Shown here in pieces: positions 38,671 through 49,313 of a DNA stretch of 64,000 nucleotides. The DNA comes from an uncultured Acidobacteriota bacterium (GTDB taxonomy: Bacteria; Acidobacteriota; Terriglobia; Bryobacterales; Bryobacteraceae). The notes beneath the pieces are model-generated. The model worked only from the letters and a program-made list of their open reading frames with translations, was not told the DNA's origin and searched no databases. The stretch lies in the NCBI GenBank assembly GCA_902826685.1, contig CADEFT010000006.1, positions 1-64,000 of the forward strand, written 5' to 3'. The position numbers were made by a program, and so were the translations under genes. How positions within the stretch are numbered: position 1 is the first letter of the stretch; each line of letters starts with the position of its first letter.

Positions 38671-39263
38671 ACGGCGGCGCGGAGTTCGGCCGGTTCGAGC
38701 ATCCTCCACTGGCCGGGCGCCAATCCCTCCAGCGTCAGATCTCCGATGGCGCTCCGGATGAGGCGCAAGGTGGGAAAGCCCGCCGCGGCCGTCATGCGGC
38801 GCACCTGGTGGTAGCGTCCTTCGGTGAGGATGAGTTCGAGCCACGAAGTTGGAATCGACTTGCGGAAGCGGATGGGCGGATCGCGAGGCGGCAGGCCGGG
38901 GTCGGCGATCAAGCGCGCCTGGGCGGGCCGGGTTTTGACGCCGCCGGCCGCTACACCCTGGCGGAGAAGGTGGAGCGCCGCCTCGTCCGGCACGCCTTCC
39001 ACCTGCGCCCAGTAGGTGCGGGGGTGATGGAACTTGGGATCGGTGAGACGGTGCTGCAGGAGGCCGTCGCCGGTGAGCAGCATGAGCCCCTCGCTATCGT
39101 AATCGAGCCGCCCCACCGGATAGACGCCTTCTACGGGAATGAATCGCTTCAAGGTAGGACGCGGGTCCGCCGACCTGTCCACGAATTGACTGAGGACTCC
39201 ATATGGTTTATGGAATAACAAGTAACGGCTTGTTACCGATTCGCGAGAGTGGGGCCGGCGCAT
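38625..39263 (-). CDS. rRNA pseudouridine synthase, RluE/RsuA family
   Basis: 212 residues without the S4 domain, which is closer to RluE (23S rRNA U2457). The start [15 protein letters not shown], the catalytic Asp motif [14 protein letters not shown] and the C-terminal [10 protein letters not shown] are all present. The choice between RluE and RsuA-like specificity cannot be made from motifs alone. Confidence 0.9.
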   Translation of the reverse strand: MRRPHSRESVTSRYLLFHKPYGVLSQFVDRSADPRPTLKRFIPVEGVYPVGRLDYDSEGLMLLTGDGLLQHRLTDPKFHHPRTYWAQVEGVPDEAALHLLRQGVAAGGVKTRPAQARLIADPGLPPRDPPIRFRKSIPTSWLELILTEGRYHQVRRMTAAAGFPTLRLIRSAIGDLTLEGLAPGQWRMLEPAELRAAVHSAGGRKPPPLFSK

Positions 39264-39390
39264 AACTTTACACTGATTAACGAGTTTGCGAGGAACCTTT
39301 GCTCCCCGGCGGCGTTAACTCTTCCGTAGCATCGCGCAATTCTTGCGAGTCTCGCGGGCTCGAACATCGCAAACGAAGGAGGAGAACAGC

Positions 39391-40212
39391 GTGCATCGCT
39401 ATCAGTGTCTCACGATGACGTTCCTCGCCGGTGTTGTATCTCTTATACCGCCAGCGGCATTTACGCAAACCACTACTACCTATAACAATCTGTCTTTCAA
39501 GGGGGACTACGTTTTCACGGAAACCGGGCTCGCGGGCCCCGGCGGCGTGCTGGCCGGAATCGGCGCCATTACGGCGGACGGAAGCGGCGGCATCACCGGC
39601 ACGATGAACGTGCGCTGGCCGGGCCAGACTTTCTTCACCGCTCCGGCGCTGGGCCAATATCAGATCAATCAGGACGGCACGGGGACTCTCGCCCTCACCT
39701 TCGCGGCACCAACGGGCGATGAACCGGCTTCGATGACGCGCCGGTACAACCTGGTGTTCACCAGGCGCGGCTTGCTGGGAGCCACTTCGGACCAGGGAAT
39801 CTTTTCGACAATCGAGCTGGAGGCGCGGCCCGCGGCGCCGGTGAACGGCTATAACTTCGCGTCGGTGGCCGGAACTTATGGGTACTCGGAAACGGGCGCG
39901 TTGAACGGCAGCGCCACGCGCGTGGCGATCGGCGACTTTGTTCTGGAGCCTTCCGGAGGAGTTACAGGAACGCTGGAAGAAAGAACCGCCGGCTTGAGTC
40001 CGCTTTCCTACGGGTTTACAGGATCTTACACGGTAAATACAGACGGCTCGGGTACGATGACGATCCGGCGGACGGTGGCAAGCGGCGGCGACGACACCGA
40101 CGTGCAGGTCTTCGAATCGAAGTATAGCTTTCTTACCGGGAAAGACTCCAAGCTTTCGGCCGTACGGCTGGATTCGGGGCTGGTCTCGGTAGGCGTATTC
40201 GAGCGGCAATAG
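39391..40212 (+). CDS. Secreted protein with two tandem beta-rich domains
   Basis: 273 residues. The start is the GTG at 39391, chosen because AAGGAGGAG stands just before it and the resulting N-terminus is a signal peptide. Two related repeats of about 115 residues follow: FKGDYVFTETG...GITGT...YQINQDGTGTLAL and VAGTYGYSETG...GVTGTLE...YTVNTDGSGTMTI. Similar repeats are seen in other acidobacterial secreted proteins of unknown role. Not recognised beyond this. Confidence 0.8.
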   Translation: MHRYQCLTMTFLAGVVSLIPPAAFTQTTTTYNNLSFKGDYVFTETGLAGPGGVLAGIGAITADGSGGITGTMNVRWPGQTFFTAPALGQYQINQDGTGTLALTFAAPTGDEPASMTRRYNLVFTRRGLLGATSDQGIFSTIELEARPAAPVNGYNFASVAGTYGYSETGALNGSATRVAIGDFVLEPSGGVTGTLEERTAGLSPLSYGFTGSYTVNTDGSGTMTIRRTVASGGDDTDVQVFESKYSFLTGKDSKLSAVRLDSGLVSVGVFERQ

Positions 40213-40218
40213 AGGGCT

Positions 40219-41100
40219 TCACGCCTTCAGCCGGAACAGCTTCATCGAGTTGGTCCAGAAGATTTTCTCCTGGACTTTGGGGTCCGGCGCCAGTTGCCGC
40301 ATTTGGGCGATTTGCTGCCATCCGCTGCACTTTTCGCCGGATCCCTCCCAATCGTTGCAATCGCTGCCATAGAGCAGTTTGTTCTGATGGCGGGCGATGA
40401 AGCGGATGCCATGCTCGGGGTCGCGCTTGAAGGCGTTGAGGCCCGATCCGGCCGAAAGATCGGCGTACATGTTGGGGTAGTCGGCCAGCAGTCCGTCGGT
40501 GATGCCGCCGGGGGTGACTTTGTCCTTGGGATAGAGCACGCTCTGATCGCCGCCCTTGCTGATATTGGACCAGAACGTTTGCGCGTGACCGATGAAGTTG
40601 ACCTTGGGGAACTTCTTCAACATGGTGTGGAACCGCTCGATGTGGAAGTTGTAGGTCTCGTGCTGGAAGTGCATCAGGACCGGCACGTTGTATTCGGCGG
40701 CCAGCGAGGCGATCAATTGCATGTGTTTGGAATCGGCGTCCACCGGGTACTTCTGTTCGCCGATGCCGATGGCGCCCATCTTGAGGTACTTCTCGATCAC
40801 GGGGCGCGCTTCGGGAATGTCGGGCAGTTCATTGGCGAAGAAGTAAAACTCATCGGGGTATTTCTTCGCCACGGCCACGCAGCTATCGTTGCCGAACGCT
40901 TCGGCGGCCAGGCCGTACTTGGAACCGGCCGGCAGCAGGATGGTCTTCCTGATACCCATCTTGCGCTGGTGCGAGACCAGAACATCGTCCGGGCGTTTGG
41001 AATAGTGCGTGTGCTGGTGGATGTCGAGGATGGGGCTGGCAGTCTGCGCGACGGCGGCGGTGGCGGCACCGGCGCCCAGAAGAAAAGTTCGGCGGTCCAT
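40219..41100 (-). CDS. Tat-exported amidohydrolase (amidohydrolase_2 type)
   Basis: 293 residues from the ATG at 41100 (MDRRTFLLGAGAATAA, twin-arginine). Metal-site strings: ILDIHQHTHYS (H-x-H), VLMHFQHETYN, NFIGHAQTFW and LLYGSDCNDW. The fold matches amidohydrolase_2 proteins such as decarboxylases and lactonases. It converges with the secreted protein gene, 6 bases apart. Confidence 0.85.
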   Translation of the reverse strand: MDRRTFLLGAGAATAAVAQTASPILDIHQHTHYSKRPDDVLVSHQRKMGIRKTILLPAGSKYGLAAEAFGNDSCVAVAKKYPDEFYFFANELPDIPEARPVIEKYLKMGAIGIGEQKYPVDADSKHMQLIASLAAEYNVPVLMHFQHETYNFHIERFHTMLKKFPKVNFIGHAQTFWSNISKGGDQSVLYPKDKVTPGGITDGLLADYPNMYADLSAGSGLNAFKRDPEHGIRFIARHQNKLLYGSDCNDWEGSGEKCSGWQQIAQMRQLAPDPKVQEKIFWTNSMKLFRLKA

Positions 41101-41183
41101 GAGAGAAAGTGTATCGCGGCCGCGCGATTCCCAGTTTTTTTCGTTCACCTGCCGGAGAGCGCCGGTCGCTTATAATCGCTTGA

Positions 41184-42455
41184 GTGCCTGTGCCAATGAG
41201 CCGCGTCCGCTGGTGGGTGCTGGGAATGGTCTTCGTCGCCACCACCGTCAACTACCTGGACCGCATCGTTTTCGCCGTGCTCATTCCCGTCATCCGGCAG
41301 GACCTGCAACTCGACGATCAGACCTACGGCAATCTCAACAGCGCCTTTCAGTTCGCCTATACGATCGGCTTCCTGTTCATGGGCAAGCTGGTGGATAAGT
41401 TCGGCACCCGCGTTGGCTACTCACTGTCCATCGCCTGGTGGTCGGTGGCGGCGGTCCTGCATGGAACCGCCACCAGCGCCATGAGCCTGGGCTTCTGGCG
41501 CGCCATGCTGGGACTCGGCGAAGCCGGCAACTTCCCGGCCGCCATCAAGGCCGTGGCAGAATGGTTTCCCAAGCGCGACCGCGCCTTCGCCACCGGTATT
41601 TTCAATGCCGGCACCAACGTCGCCGCCATGGCCGGACCGCCGCTATTCGTCTGGATGCTGCAAAGCCTCGGGCTCAGTTGGCGCACCTGTTTCTGGGTCA
41701 CCGGCGGCGCCGGATTTCTTTGGCTCGCCGTCTGGTGGGTTACCCAACGGCTGCCCGAATCCCACCCCGGCGTGAATGCCGAAGAGTTCGCCTACATCCG
41801 TTCCGATGCGCCGGAAAAACAGGAGCGAGCGCTCACCTGGCGCGAATGCCTGCGGCACAAGGAAACCTGGGGCTTCGCACTCGCCAAGTTCCTCACCGAT
41901 CCCGTCTGGTGGTTTTACCTCTATTGGCTGCCACCCTATCTATACGATGCGCGCCAGTTCGACCTGAAAGCCATTGCCTGGGCGCTGCCGGCGGTTTACC
42001 TGATGGCCGATGTGGGCAGCGTGCTCGGCGGCTGGATCAGCGGCTATTGGATTCGCCGCGGATGGGACACCGCCAAATCGCGCAAGATGGCGATGGCCGC
42101 CTGCGCGGCGCTGATGCCCATCGCGTCGATGGCCGCCCTGGCGCAAAGTCCCGTGCTCGCCGTCGCCCTCATCAGCCTCGCCACCGCGGGCCATCAGGGA
42201 CTTTCCGCCAACCTCTACACCACGGTCTCGGACGTATTTCCCAAACGCGCCATCGGTTCGGCCATCGGCATTGGCGGCGCCGCCGGCGGCCTCGGCGGCA
42301 CGTTGTTCTCAGGCGCCGTCGCCGGCTGGGTGGTCACGCACTTCGGATACGCGCCGCTGATATTGTCCATGGGCTGGGTTCACCTGATCGCCGTCTTCGC
42401 CGTCCACAAGCTGATGGGCAGCCTGCGTCCCATCCAACTTCAGGAGCCTTCATGA
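41184..42455 (+). CDS. MFS transporter, anion:cation symporter (hexuronate/ExuT-like) family
   Basis: 423 residues; twelve membrane segments. Family strings: TTVNYLDRIVFAVLIPVI, GKLVDKFGTRVGYS, AMLGLGEAGNFPAAIKAVAEWFPKRDRAFATGIFNAGTN-type core split by loops. ExuT-like carriers bring in hexuronates or related sugar acids. Starts with GTG 41184 or ATG 41196. Its stop overlaps the ATG of the NHL gene. Confidence 0.9.
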   Translation: MPVPMSRVRWWVLGMVFVATTVNYLDRIVFAVLIPVIRQDLQLDDQTYGNLNSAFQFAYTIGFLFMGKLVDKFGTRVGYSLSIAWWSVAAVLHGTATSAMSLGFWRAMLGLGEAGNFPAAIKAVAEWFPKRDRAFATGIFNAGTNVAAMAGPPLFVWMLQSLGLSWRTCFWVTGGAGFLWLAVWWVTQRLPESHPGVNAEEFAYIRSDAPEKQERALTWRECLRHKETWGFALAKFLTDPVWWFYLYWLPPYLYDARQFDLKAIAWALPAVYLMADVGSVLGGWISGYWIRRGWDTAKSRKMAMAACAALMPIASMAALAQSPVLAVALISLATAGHQGLSANLYTTVSDVFPKRAIGSAIGIGGAAGGLGGTLFSGAVAGWVVTHFGYAPLILSMGWVHLIAVFAVHKLMGSLRPIQLQEPS

Positions 42456-43519
42456 AATTCGTTCTCGCCTTCCTTGTGTCTTCGTCCCTGATCGTGCCCG
42501 CGGCGAGCATCCGCACCGTGGCGGGCACCGGCACGGCCGGCTATTCGGGCAACGGCGGGCCCGCCGCCTCGGCGATGATCAACAACCCCTACGGACTGGT
42601 GACCGGACCCGACGGCGCGCTCTATGTCTGCGAGATCGGAAACCACGTCATCCGCCGCATCGATCTCAAGACCGGCACCATCGCCACCGTCGCCGGTAAC
42701 GGGAAACAAGGCTACTCGGGCGACGGCGGGCCGGCCACCTCCGCCTCTCTCAACGAACCCTACGAGATCCGCTTCGACAAAGCCGGCAACATGTATTTCG
42801 TCGAGATGAAGAATCACATCCTGCGCCGCGTCGATGCGAAAACGAAAATCATCACCACCGTAGCGGGCACCGGCGAGCCCGGATTTTCAGGCGATGGCGG
42901 ACCCGGCACCAAAGCCCAGTTCCGCCAGCCCCACAGCATCGCCTTCGACCCGCAGGGCCGCGTGCTGATTTGCGACATCGGCAACCACCGCGTCCGCCGT
43001 CTCGATCCGAAAACCGGCGTCATCGAAACGTACCTCGGCAATGGCGAGCGCAAGCCGACGCCCGACGGCGCGCCCATTGCGGGCACCTCCGTCAACGGCC
43101 CGCGCGCCATCGATCTCGACAAGCGGGGCAATCTCTACCTGGTGCTGCGCGAAGGCAACGCGGTGTACCGCATCGACGCCAGGACCGGAACGTTCCACCA
43201 TGTGGCCGGCACCGGCGAAAAAGGATACTCAGGCGATGGGGCCGATGCGCGCAAGGCTCTTCTTTCCGGGCCCAAGGGCATTGCCATCGCGCCCGATAAC
43301 AGCGCCTACATCGCCGATACCGAAAGTCACACCATCCGCCGCATCGATCTGAAATCTGGCATCATCACCACGGTTGCCGGCAACGGCCAGCGCGGCGACG
43401 GCCCGGAAAACGATCCTCTGCAATGCAAGACCGCGCGGCCGCATGGCGTTTTCGTCGATCGCAAAGGCGCGATCTACATCGGCGACAGCGAAGCGCATCG
43501 CGTCCGGGTTCTGAAGTAG
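42452..43519 (+). CDS. Secreted NHL-repeat beta-propeller protein
   Basis: 355 residues with a signal peptide. About five to six NHL-type repeats follow, with the recurring GTG.GYSGDGGPA and VIRRIDLKTG strings. It starts inside the MFS stop (ATGA). A propeller of this class can bind ligands or, in a few cases, act as a lyase or lactonase. Its pairing with a sugar-acid carrier makes periplasmic handling of the same substrate plausible (inference). Confidence 0.85.
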   Translation: MKFVLAFLVSSSLIVPAASIRTVAGTGTAGYSGNGGPAASAMINNPYGLVTGPDGALYVCEIGNHVIRRIDLKTGTIATVAGNGKQGYSGDGGPATSASLNEPYEIRFDKAGNMYFVEMKNHILRRVDAKTKIITTVAGTGEPGFSGDGGPGTKAQFRQPHSIAFDPQGRVLICDIGNHRVRRLDPKTGVIETYLGNGERKPTPDGAPIAGTSVNGPRAIDLDKRGNLYLVLREGNAVYRIDARTGTFHHVAGTGEKGYSGDGADARKALLSGPKGIAIAPDNSAYIADTESHTIRRIDLKSGIITTVAGNGQRGDGPENDPLQCKTARPHGVFVDRKGAIYIGDSEAHRVRVLK

Positions 43520-43846
43520 CTACAGACCGGTCCAGCGCGGAACCTGGCGGCAATACTCGTCATACGCCGCCCCCTGTTTGTCCCGCAGATGCGGTTCTTC
43601 GACGAACACAACGATCGCGAGCACGACACCCAGGTACATCGGATTGAAGAAGATCGCCGGAGTTCCACCGGCGGCGAGGAAGTTCAAAAGGCAAAGCAGA
43701 TAAATTCCGCCGCCCGCAAGCAAAGGCGCCCAGCCCAGTCGCCACCATCCGGCCGCAACCGGAGCGCCGGCCAGAATCAAAGACGGAACCAGGACCGCCA
43801 CCACCCCCGGGCACAAAAGCGTGAAGACGGCCGCACGCAGCCTCAT
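43520..43846 (-). pseudogene. Isoprenylcysteine-methyltransferase-like membrane protein with internal deletions
   Basis: 108 residues against about 150-200 in the family. The two N-terminal membrane segments, the string GGTPAIFF, a NPMYLGVVLA block and the C-terminal VEEPHLRDKQGAAYDEYC are all present, but the parts normally between GGTPAIFF and NPMYLG (with the cofactor-site RGxYRxxRN), and between NPMYLGVVLA and VEEPHL, are missing. Both losses keep the frame. It probably cannot bind SAM. The start is 10 bases past the end of the histidine-kinase gene on the same strand. It could still be a short expressed protein. Confidence 0.6.
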
Positions 43847-43856
43847 CTGTGCAAAT

Positions 43857-46800
43857 CTACCGCGTTTCGACCGGCGCGCCGCCGAATCGCCGCAACACGC
43901 GGCACAACTCCGCCAGCGCGACGGGCTTGGCCAGGTAATCGTCCATGCCGGCTTCGAGGCACGATTCGCGCGTGCCCTTCATGGCGTTGGCCGTCATCGC
44001 CACCACCGGCACGCGCACCGCGCGCCGGGACCCCATCGACCGGATCAGCCGCGCCGCTTCGAATCCATCCATGCCCGGCATGTGCAGATCCATCAGGATC
44101 AGGTCGAAGTCGCCGCGGCCGAACCGCTGCACCGCTTCCCTCCCGTTGCGCACCACCTCCACCGGACACCCCAGCCGCTGCAGCATCCGTTGCGCCACCA
44201 GTTGATTGACCGGATTATCCTCGGCGAGCAGGATGCGCAGCGATGGCACCTGTCCGGTGTGATATTCGAAGATCTGCTGCTGCACGGGGTCGGCTTCCAC
44301 TTCCGCCAGTTCCACTTCGAAATGGAACGTCGTGCCGCCGCTGCGATTCTCCACCCACATGGTGCCGCCCATCAGCCCCACCAGCTTGGTGCAAATGGAG
44401 AGGCCCAATCCGCTGCCGCCGTGCCGCCGCGCTTCTGAATCCTCCACTTGCCGGAAGGGTTCGAAGATCTGGTCTTTCAGTTCCGGATCGATGCCGATTC
44501 CCGTGTCTTCGACCGCGAAGCAAATGCGGTTGCGTCCCGGCGCCTCGCGCCGCACCAGCACCCGCACATGGCCCGAATCGGTAAACTTGATGGCGTTGCT
44601 CACCAGGTTGAGCAGCACCTGGCGCATCCGCGCCGGATCGCCCACCACCCGCACCGGCACGTCGCTCGCGATATCCACCAGCAGCGCCAGTCCCTTCTGT
44701 TTGGCGCGCGCCGATAGCGCCGAAACCACGTTGCCTACGCATTCGCCCAGGTCGAAGGCGATGCACTCCAGCTCCATCTTCCCCGCTTCCACCTTCGACA
44801 GATCGAGAATGTTGTTCAGAATCGACATCAGCGACTCGGCCGAGGAGTGCGTGCCGAGCGCGAATTCCCGCTGCTCACCGCCGAGTTCGGTTGCAAGCAT
44901 CAGTTCGGTCAATCCCAAAATGCCGTTCATCGGCGTGCGCAGTTCGTAGCTCATGTTGGCCAGAAACGCGCTCTTGGCGTGGTTGGCCGCTTCGGCGCGA
45001 TGCTTCTGCAGTTGCAGTTCGCGCGTCCGCTCGCGCACCGCATGCTCCAGGTTCCTCTCGCGCGCCAGCACCGCTTGCATGCGCCAGCCCCAAAGCCTCC
45101 AGGCGACGACGCCGATCGTGAATAGCAGCGCGCTCAGAATCCACAGAGAACGCCACCAGGGCGCCCGAATCGGCACGTGCGCCGAAGCCACTGGTCCCCA
45201 CGCCCCTTCCCCGCGCCTCGCCTGCACTTCAAACGTATGCGAGCCGGAGGGCAGGCTCGGATAGCGAACGCTCTGCTCGGTCGTCTCGGTCCAGTTGGCA
45301 TCGGTATCGCCCAGCCGGTAGCGGAACAGTAAAGAGCCGTCTTCGACATACACCGGCACCGCGAAGCGGACCAGCAGGTTGCCCGAACGATAGTCGACCG
45401 GAGCCGCGGCCCGCATCGCCCTGGCTTGGCCGCCCACCTCCCAGCGCGTGATCACCGCCGCCGGAGGCGGTGGCAGCGGGCGCCGCGCCTGCGGGAAATA
45501 GTGCATCAGCCCCTGGCTCGTCGCCGCCCAGACCGTGCCGTCCCGATCCTCGAAGAATCCATTGGTGTCGCTGTCTTCCCAAAGCAGCCCGTTGCCGCGT
45601 CCGTAGTAATGCCAACGGCCCGCCTGCAGCACATTGAAGCCGGAATCGGTGCCGAGCCAAACCCAGCCGCGCCGGTCCACACCCACAAAGTACGCCTTGA
45701 GCGAGCTCAAGCCATCCTCGAGGCCGTAGTGCCTCACCGAAAGCTTGCCGTTGTGAAATTCAAACCGCGTGAGCCCCACGGAATCCTGATACACCAGCCA
45801 GAAAGCGCCGTCGCCGCCTTGCGTGATCGCATACGTGCGGTTCTTCTTCAAGCCATCGGCCGCCGTAAAGCGCCGGAACGTCCCGTCATAGCGGATCAAG
45901 CCGTTCGTACCCGGGCACCACACGGCCCCGGCGCTATCGAGCATGCATTGCTGGAAGGTGTCGTCTCCGCTCGCGCCTGGTAAAGAGAGCGCCTCGAAGC
46001 GCACCGCGCCCGCCGTGCCATTGGTTCGATAGAGCGCCCCGGCGGTGCTCAGCCATAGTCTTCCTTCCCGGTCTTCGAGAATCCCGTTGGCCCTGTCATG
46101 CCGTATTCCGTTCTCTGGACCGAAGGAAGCCACCACCCGCCCATCGCGGATTCGCGCCACCGAACCCGGCTGGCCCGCCGCCCAAATACCGCCATCCGAT
46201 GCCATCGAGACCGCCCGCACCCGGCGCAGCGGAAGCCCCTTGCCGGCGTTCAGCGTCCGCCACGTCTTTTCGGCGGGCGGCAGATAATTGATTCCCTCGT
46301 TGCTGCCCGCCCATAGCGTGCCGGTTCCGTCTCGCCGTACCGCCCACACGACGTTATCGGAAAGCCCTTCGCCGCGGGTGTATCCTTCCCACTCCCCGAA
46401 GCCCAGCCACCGGTGGATGCCATTGCCCGCCAGGCCGATCCACAACGCCCCGTCCCGCTCTTCGAGCGCGAACACCGTCACATCGCTCTTCAGACCCTGC
46501 CCCCAGCCGATCAGCCGCCATCCGTCTTTTTCGGGAATCGCCAGGCCGCTCTCGGTGGGAATCCAGACCTCGCCGTTGTTCCTTCGCAGCATGGCCGCGC
46601 CGGGAATGCTGCTGGGCAGTCCTTCATGGCGGGCCACAAACGGCTCACCCGGCGCGCGCACGTAGAGTTCCTGCGTGCCGCGCACCCACAGATTGCCCGC
46701 GCCGTCGCGCTCGATGCTTTCCCACTTCCGCCTCGGCAGCCCCGCCGCCTGGCCGATGGCCACGGCCCGGCCATTCACCAGTTCGCACAGGTCCTCGCCG

Positions 46801-47315
46801 CAGCCGAACAGCACCCTGCCCTGCTCGCTGATGTGGACGCCATAGGCGGGCGCTTCCGTCAGCCGCTCCAGGCCGCCGCCAGAGAGCGGAAGGCGCACCA
46901 AACCCTTCGCCGTTCCCGCGTATATGTGTGTGCCATTGGAGCGGATGCCGCCCGCGCCGCTCACTTCAAACTCAGCGGCCCGTTTCGGACCTTGCGCGTT
47001 CGATGCCCAGCGGAACAACCCCTCGGCCGTTCCCACCCACAGCGAGCCGTCGCCGGCCACATGCAGCGCCCGCACGTCGGCCGCGCCCAGCGCCGCCTCG
47101 GCCTCAAAGCGCGTACCGTCGAACCGGTAAAGCCCGCTTTGCGTGCCCGCCCAAAGAAAGCCCCGGCCGTCCTGCGCCATCGAGGTGACCGTGAGGTTGC
47201 GCAACCCGTCGTCCTGCGCAAAGTGCCGAAAGCTGTATCTCTGCGCGCACACCGGTAAGGCGAACGTCAGCGATGCCAACGCCAGCGCGCCCAGCCTAAT
47301 CACGGCGTACCTCAA
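43857..47315 (-). CDS. Hybrid two-component sensor with Reg_prop propellers, kinase and receiver; H-box His replaced by Tyr
   Basis: 1152 residues. Signal peptide, Reg_prop propeller repeats (about 30-620, e.g. [15 protein letters not shown]), a Y_Y_Y domain (about 650-730), one membrane segment (about 745-765), HisKA, HATPase and a receiver. The H-box reads [15 protein letters not shown]: residue 790 (codon 44946-44948, TAC) is Tyr where His is expected. The N box (NLVSNAIKF), G1 (DTGIGI) and G2 (GGSGLGLSI) are intact, and the receiver Asp is residue 1076 in [13 protein letters not shown]. The start is TTG 47315; a GTG at 47303 is an alternative. A 16-base tandem duplication spans the start. 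Confidence 0.9.
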   Translation of the reverse strand: MRYAVIRLGALALASLTFALPVCAQRYSFRHFAQDDGLRNLTVTSMAQDGRGFLWAGTQSGLYRFDGTRFEAEAALGAADVRALHVAGDGSLWVGTAEGLFRWASNAQGPKRAAEFEVSGAGGIRSNGTHIYAGTAKGLVRLPLSGGGLERLTEAPAYGVHISEQGRVLFGCGEDLCELVNGRAVAIGQAAGLPRRKWESIERDGAGNLWVRGTQELYVRAPGEPFVARHEGLPSSIPGAAMLRRNNGEVWIPTESGLAIPEKDGWRLIGWGQGLKSDVTVFALEERDGALWIGLAGNGIHRWLGFGEWEGYTRGEGLSDNVVWAVRRDGTGTLWAGSNEGINYLPPAEKTWRTLNAGKGLPLRRVRAVSMASDGGIWAAGQPGSVARIRDGRVVASFGPENGIRHDRANGILEDREGRLWLSTAGALYRTNGTAGAVRFEALSLPGASGDDTFQQCMLDSAGAVWCPGTNGLIRYDGTFRRFTAADGLKKNRTYAITQGGDGAFWLVYQDSVGLTRFEFHNGKLSVRHYGLEDGLSSLKAYFVGVDRRGWVWLGTDSGFNVLQAGRWHYYGRGNGLLWEDSDTNGFFEDRDGTVWAATSQGLMHYFPQARRPLPPPPAAVITRWEVGGQARAMRAAAPVDYRSGNLLVRFAVPVYVEDGSLLFRYRLGDTDANWTETTEQSVRYPSLPSGSHTFEVQARRGEGAWGPVASAHVPIRAPWWRSLWILSALLFTIGVVAWRLWGWRMQAVLARERNLEHAVRERTRELQLQKHRAEAANHAKSAFLANMSYELRTPMNGILGLTELMLATELGGEQREFALGTHSSAESLMSILNNILDLSKVEAGKMELECIAFDLGECVGNVVSALSARAKQKGLALLVDIASDVPVRVVGDPARMRQVLLNLVSNAIKFTDSGHVRVLVRREAPGRNRICFAVEDTGIGIDPELKDQIFEPFRQVEDSEARRHGGSGLGLSICTKLVGLMGGTMWVENRSGGTTFHFEVELAEVEADPVQQQIFEYHTGQVPSLRILLAEDNPVNQLVAQRMLQRLGCPVEVVRNGREAVQRFGRGDFDLILMDLHMPGMDGFEAARLIRSMGSRRAVRVPVVAMTANAMKGTRESCLEAGMDDYLAKPVALAELCRVLRRFGGAPVETR

Positions 47316-47327
47316 TCACGGCGTACC
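47298..47327. repeat. 16-base tandem duplication over the histidine kinase start
   Basis: AATCACGGCGTACC occurs at 47298-47311 and again at 47314-47327. The period is 16, so the copies differ in frame. The copies overlap the TTG start and its upstream region on the minus strand. Confidence 0.8.
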
Positions 47328-47456
47328 AGTGCGTTCAGAGAGGCTCCTCCCGCTTTCTGCTTTATCGGCGCGCTTTCTCGTTTTCCGTAGTCCGAGCTAA
47401 GGTAATCTGCGATTCTCCAGTTCGCCTCGGCGAGGTCGTCCCGATCCACCGCCCTA

Positions 47457-49313
47457 CTACAGCACCAGACGGCTCTCGCCTTCCCGCCGCGTCACCCGTT
47501 CCCGGTCGAGATACTCAAGCAGCGGAATCGCGTATTTGCGCGATACGCCCGTCCACTCCTTGAACTCAGGCACTCCGAACTTCTGGCCTTTCTTGCCGGC
47601 CAGCAGTTCGCGCAGCGCTCCCATTGCGTCGGCATGGAACAGGAGATCGTCGGCAACCTTCACCAGGCGCTTATCCTTGAGCAGCATCTGCAATAGGGTG
47701 CGGGCGCGCACCGGGTCCACGCCGCAGCCGGCCAGCACATCGCGCGCGCCTGGCACCGCCAGCCACCCCCGCTTGAACGCCCCCTCGATCTTGCCGAGCG
47801 CCTCCTCCTCGTCGCCCTTCAGCGTCAGCTTGTGCGAAGCGAGCCGGATCGTTTCTCCCTCCGCCATCACCCCCGGCGCGGCTTTCATCAACGCATCGAG
47901 CAGGAACGGCGGGGAATCGGGCAGAGCCTTGGCGCGCAGATCCTCCTTCGGCATCCCCGGCTGCATCGGATTCTGCTTGTGATAGGCCGCCAGCGCCGCC
48001 TTCAGCCCTTCGGCCGATTTCTGCCACCACGCCTTGTCCACCACCCATTGGTGATCGGCCAGCCGTACACAGCCCGGCTGCTCGAGCGCCCGCGTCACTT
48101 CTTTCTCGATGAGCCCCGTGCGCCCCACCAATCCCGCCACGCTCATGCCGTAGCGCGACTCGCGCACCAGCAAGGCCAACCGCTCGGGCAGCGCGCCAGC
48201 CGACAGTGTTTCGAGCCGCCCACTGGCGAGACGCCGGGGAGGCGCGGCGTCCAGCACCCGCCCCCCGGCAATCGTGACCACCGGCGAAAATTTCCGCAGA
48301 ATGAACCGGTCTCCCGGCAGCAGCAGGGCGGGCTCGCGCAGTACCAGCCGCGCCCAGCCGCTCGTCCCCGGTTCCAGTCTCGCCACTCCGGAAGGCAGCC
48401 GTACCTCCGCTTCGATCTCCGCCGTACCTGAATGGAAATGTACCGGTGCCCGATGCTTCAGCGGCTTGGCCGATGCCAGCAGATCGAGGCGGCAATCCAC
48501 GATCCGGCCGGCTTCGAACAACCCCGCCGCCGAAAGCAGCACGCCTCGATAAAGATCGCCATGGTCGATGCCGCCCAGGTTCAACGCCGTACGCTGGCCC
48601 GCCACGGCCTTGGTCACCGCCGCACCATGCACCTGGATGCCGCGCACACGCGCCCGCCGCCCCAGCGGATGCACTTCCACTTCCTGTTCCACCTTGACCG
48701 ACCCGGCCACCAGCGTTCCCGTCACCACCGCGCCGAACCCCTTCATCGAAAACGCGCGGTCGACCGGCAACCGGAAGTGCTGCGTCGTGTCTTTCGATGG
48801 AAGTTGCCGCGCGATCCGGACCAGTTCGGCCTTCAACCCATCGAGCCCGGCGCCCGTTACGGAACTGACCGCCACCACCGGCGCGCCTTCGAGAAACGAC
48901 CCGGCGGCGAACTCCTCCACTTCGAGCCGCACCAGTTCGACGATATCGGCATCCACCAGATCGGCTTTGGTCAGTACGATCAGCCCGCGCTCGATGCCCA
49001 ACAGCCGGCAAATATCGAAATGTTCGCGCGTCTGCGGCTTGATCGATTCATCGGCGGCGACCACCAGCAGCACGGCGTCAAGCCCGCCCACCCCGGCCAG
49101 CATGTTGCGCACAAAGCGCTCATGGCCCGGTACATCGACGAATCCACAGGCGATCTCGGGCGTCAGAGCCAGATGCGCGAATCCGAGATCGATCGAAATC
49201 CCGCGCCGCTTCTCTTCCTCCAGCCGGTCCGTATCCACCCCGGTCAGCGCACGCACAAGCGCGGTCTTGCCGTGGTCGATATGTCCCGCCGTTCCGATGA
49301 CGCAGTGAATCAT
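47457..49313 (-). CDS. selB: Selenocysteine-specific elongation factor SelB
   Basis: 618 residues from the ATG at 49313, where the GTPase starts with [19 protein letters not shown]. GTPase elements: [21 protein letters not shown] and TKADLVD. EF-Tu-like beta domains and C-terminal winged-helix repeats (about 430-618), which bind the SECIS hairpin, follow. It delivers Sec-tRNA to in-frame UGA codons, so the genome should encode selenoproteins, SelA, SelD and tRNA-Sec; none is in the window. A longer frame upstream to 49487 lacks the expected start. Confidence 0.95.
   Translation of the reverse strand: MIHCVIGTAGHIDHGKTALVRALTGVDTDRLEEEKRRGISIDLGFAHLALTPEIACGFVDVPGHERFVRNMLAGVGGLDAVLLVVAADESIKPQTREHFDICRLLGIERGLIVLTKADLVDADIVELVRLEVEEFAAGSFLEGAPVVAVSSVTGAGLDGLKAELVRIARQLPSKDTTQHFRLPVDRAFSMKGFGAVVTGTLVAGSVKVEQEVEVHPLGRRARVRGIQVHGAAVTKAVAGQRTALNLGGIDHGDLYRGVLLSAAGLFEAGRIVDCRLDLLASAKPLKHRAPVHFHSGTAEIEAEVRLPSGVARLEPGTSGWARLVLREPALLLPGDRFILRKFSPVVTIAGGRVLDAAPPRRLASGRLETLSAGALPERLALLVRESRYGMSVAGLVGRTGLIEKEVTRALEQPGCVRLADHQWVVDKAWWQKSAEGLKAALAAYHKQNPMQPGMPKEDLRAKALPDSPPFLLDALMKAAPGVMAEGETIRLASHKLTLKGDEEEALGKIEGAFKRGWLAVPGARDVLAGCGVDPVRARTLLQMLLKDKRLVKVADDLLFHADAMGALRELLAGKKGQKFGVPEFKEWTGVSRKYAIPLLEYLDRERVTRREGESRLVL

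Noticed and set aside
42500..43500. Regular GGCTACTCGGGCGA-type motifs, considered as CRISPR or tandem repeat
   Set aside because: They are degenerate codings of NHL repeats with no constant spacer or repeat length.
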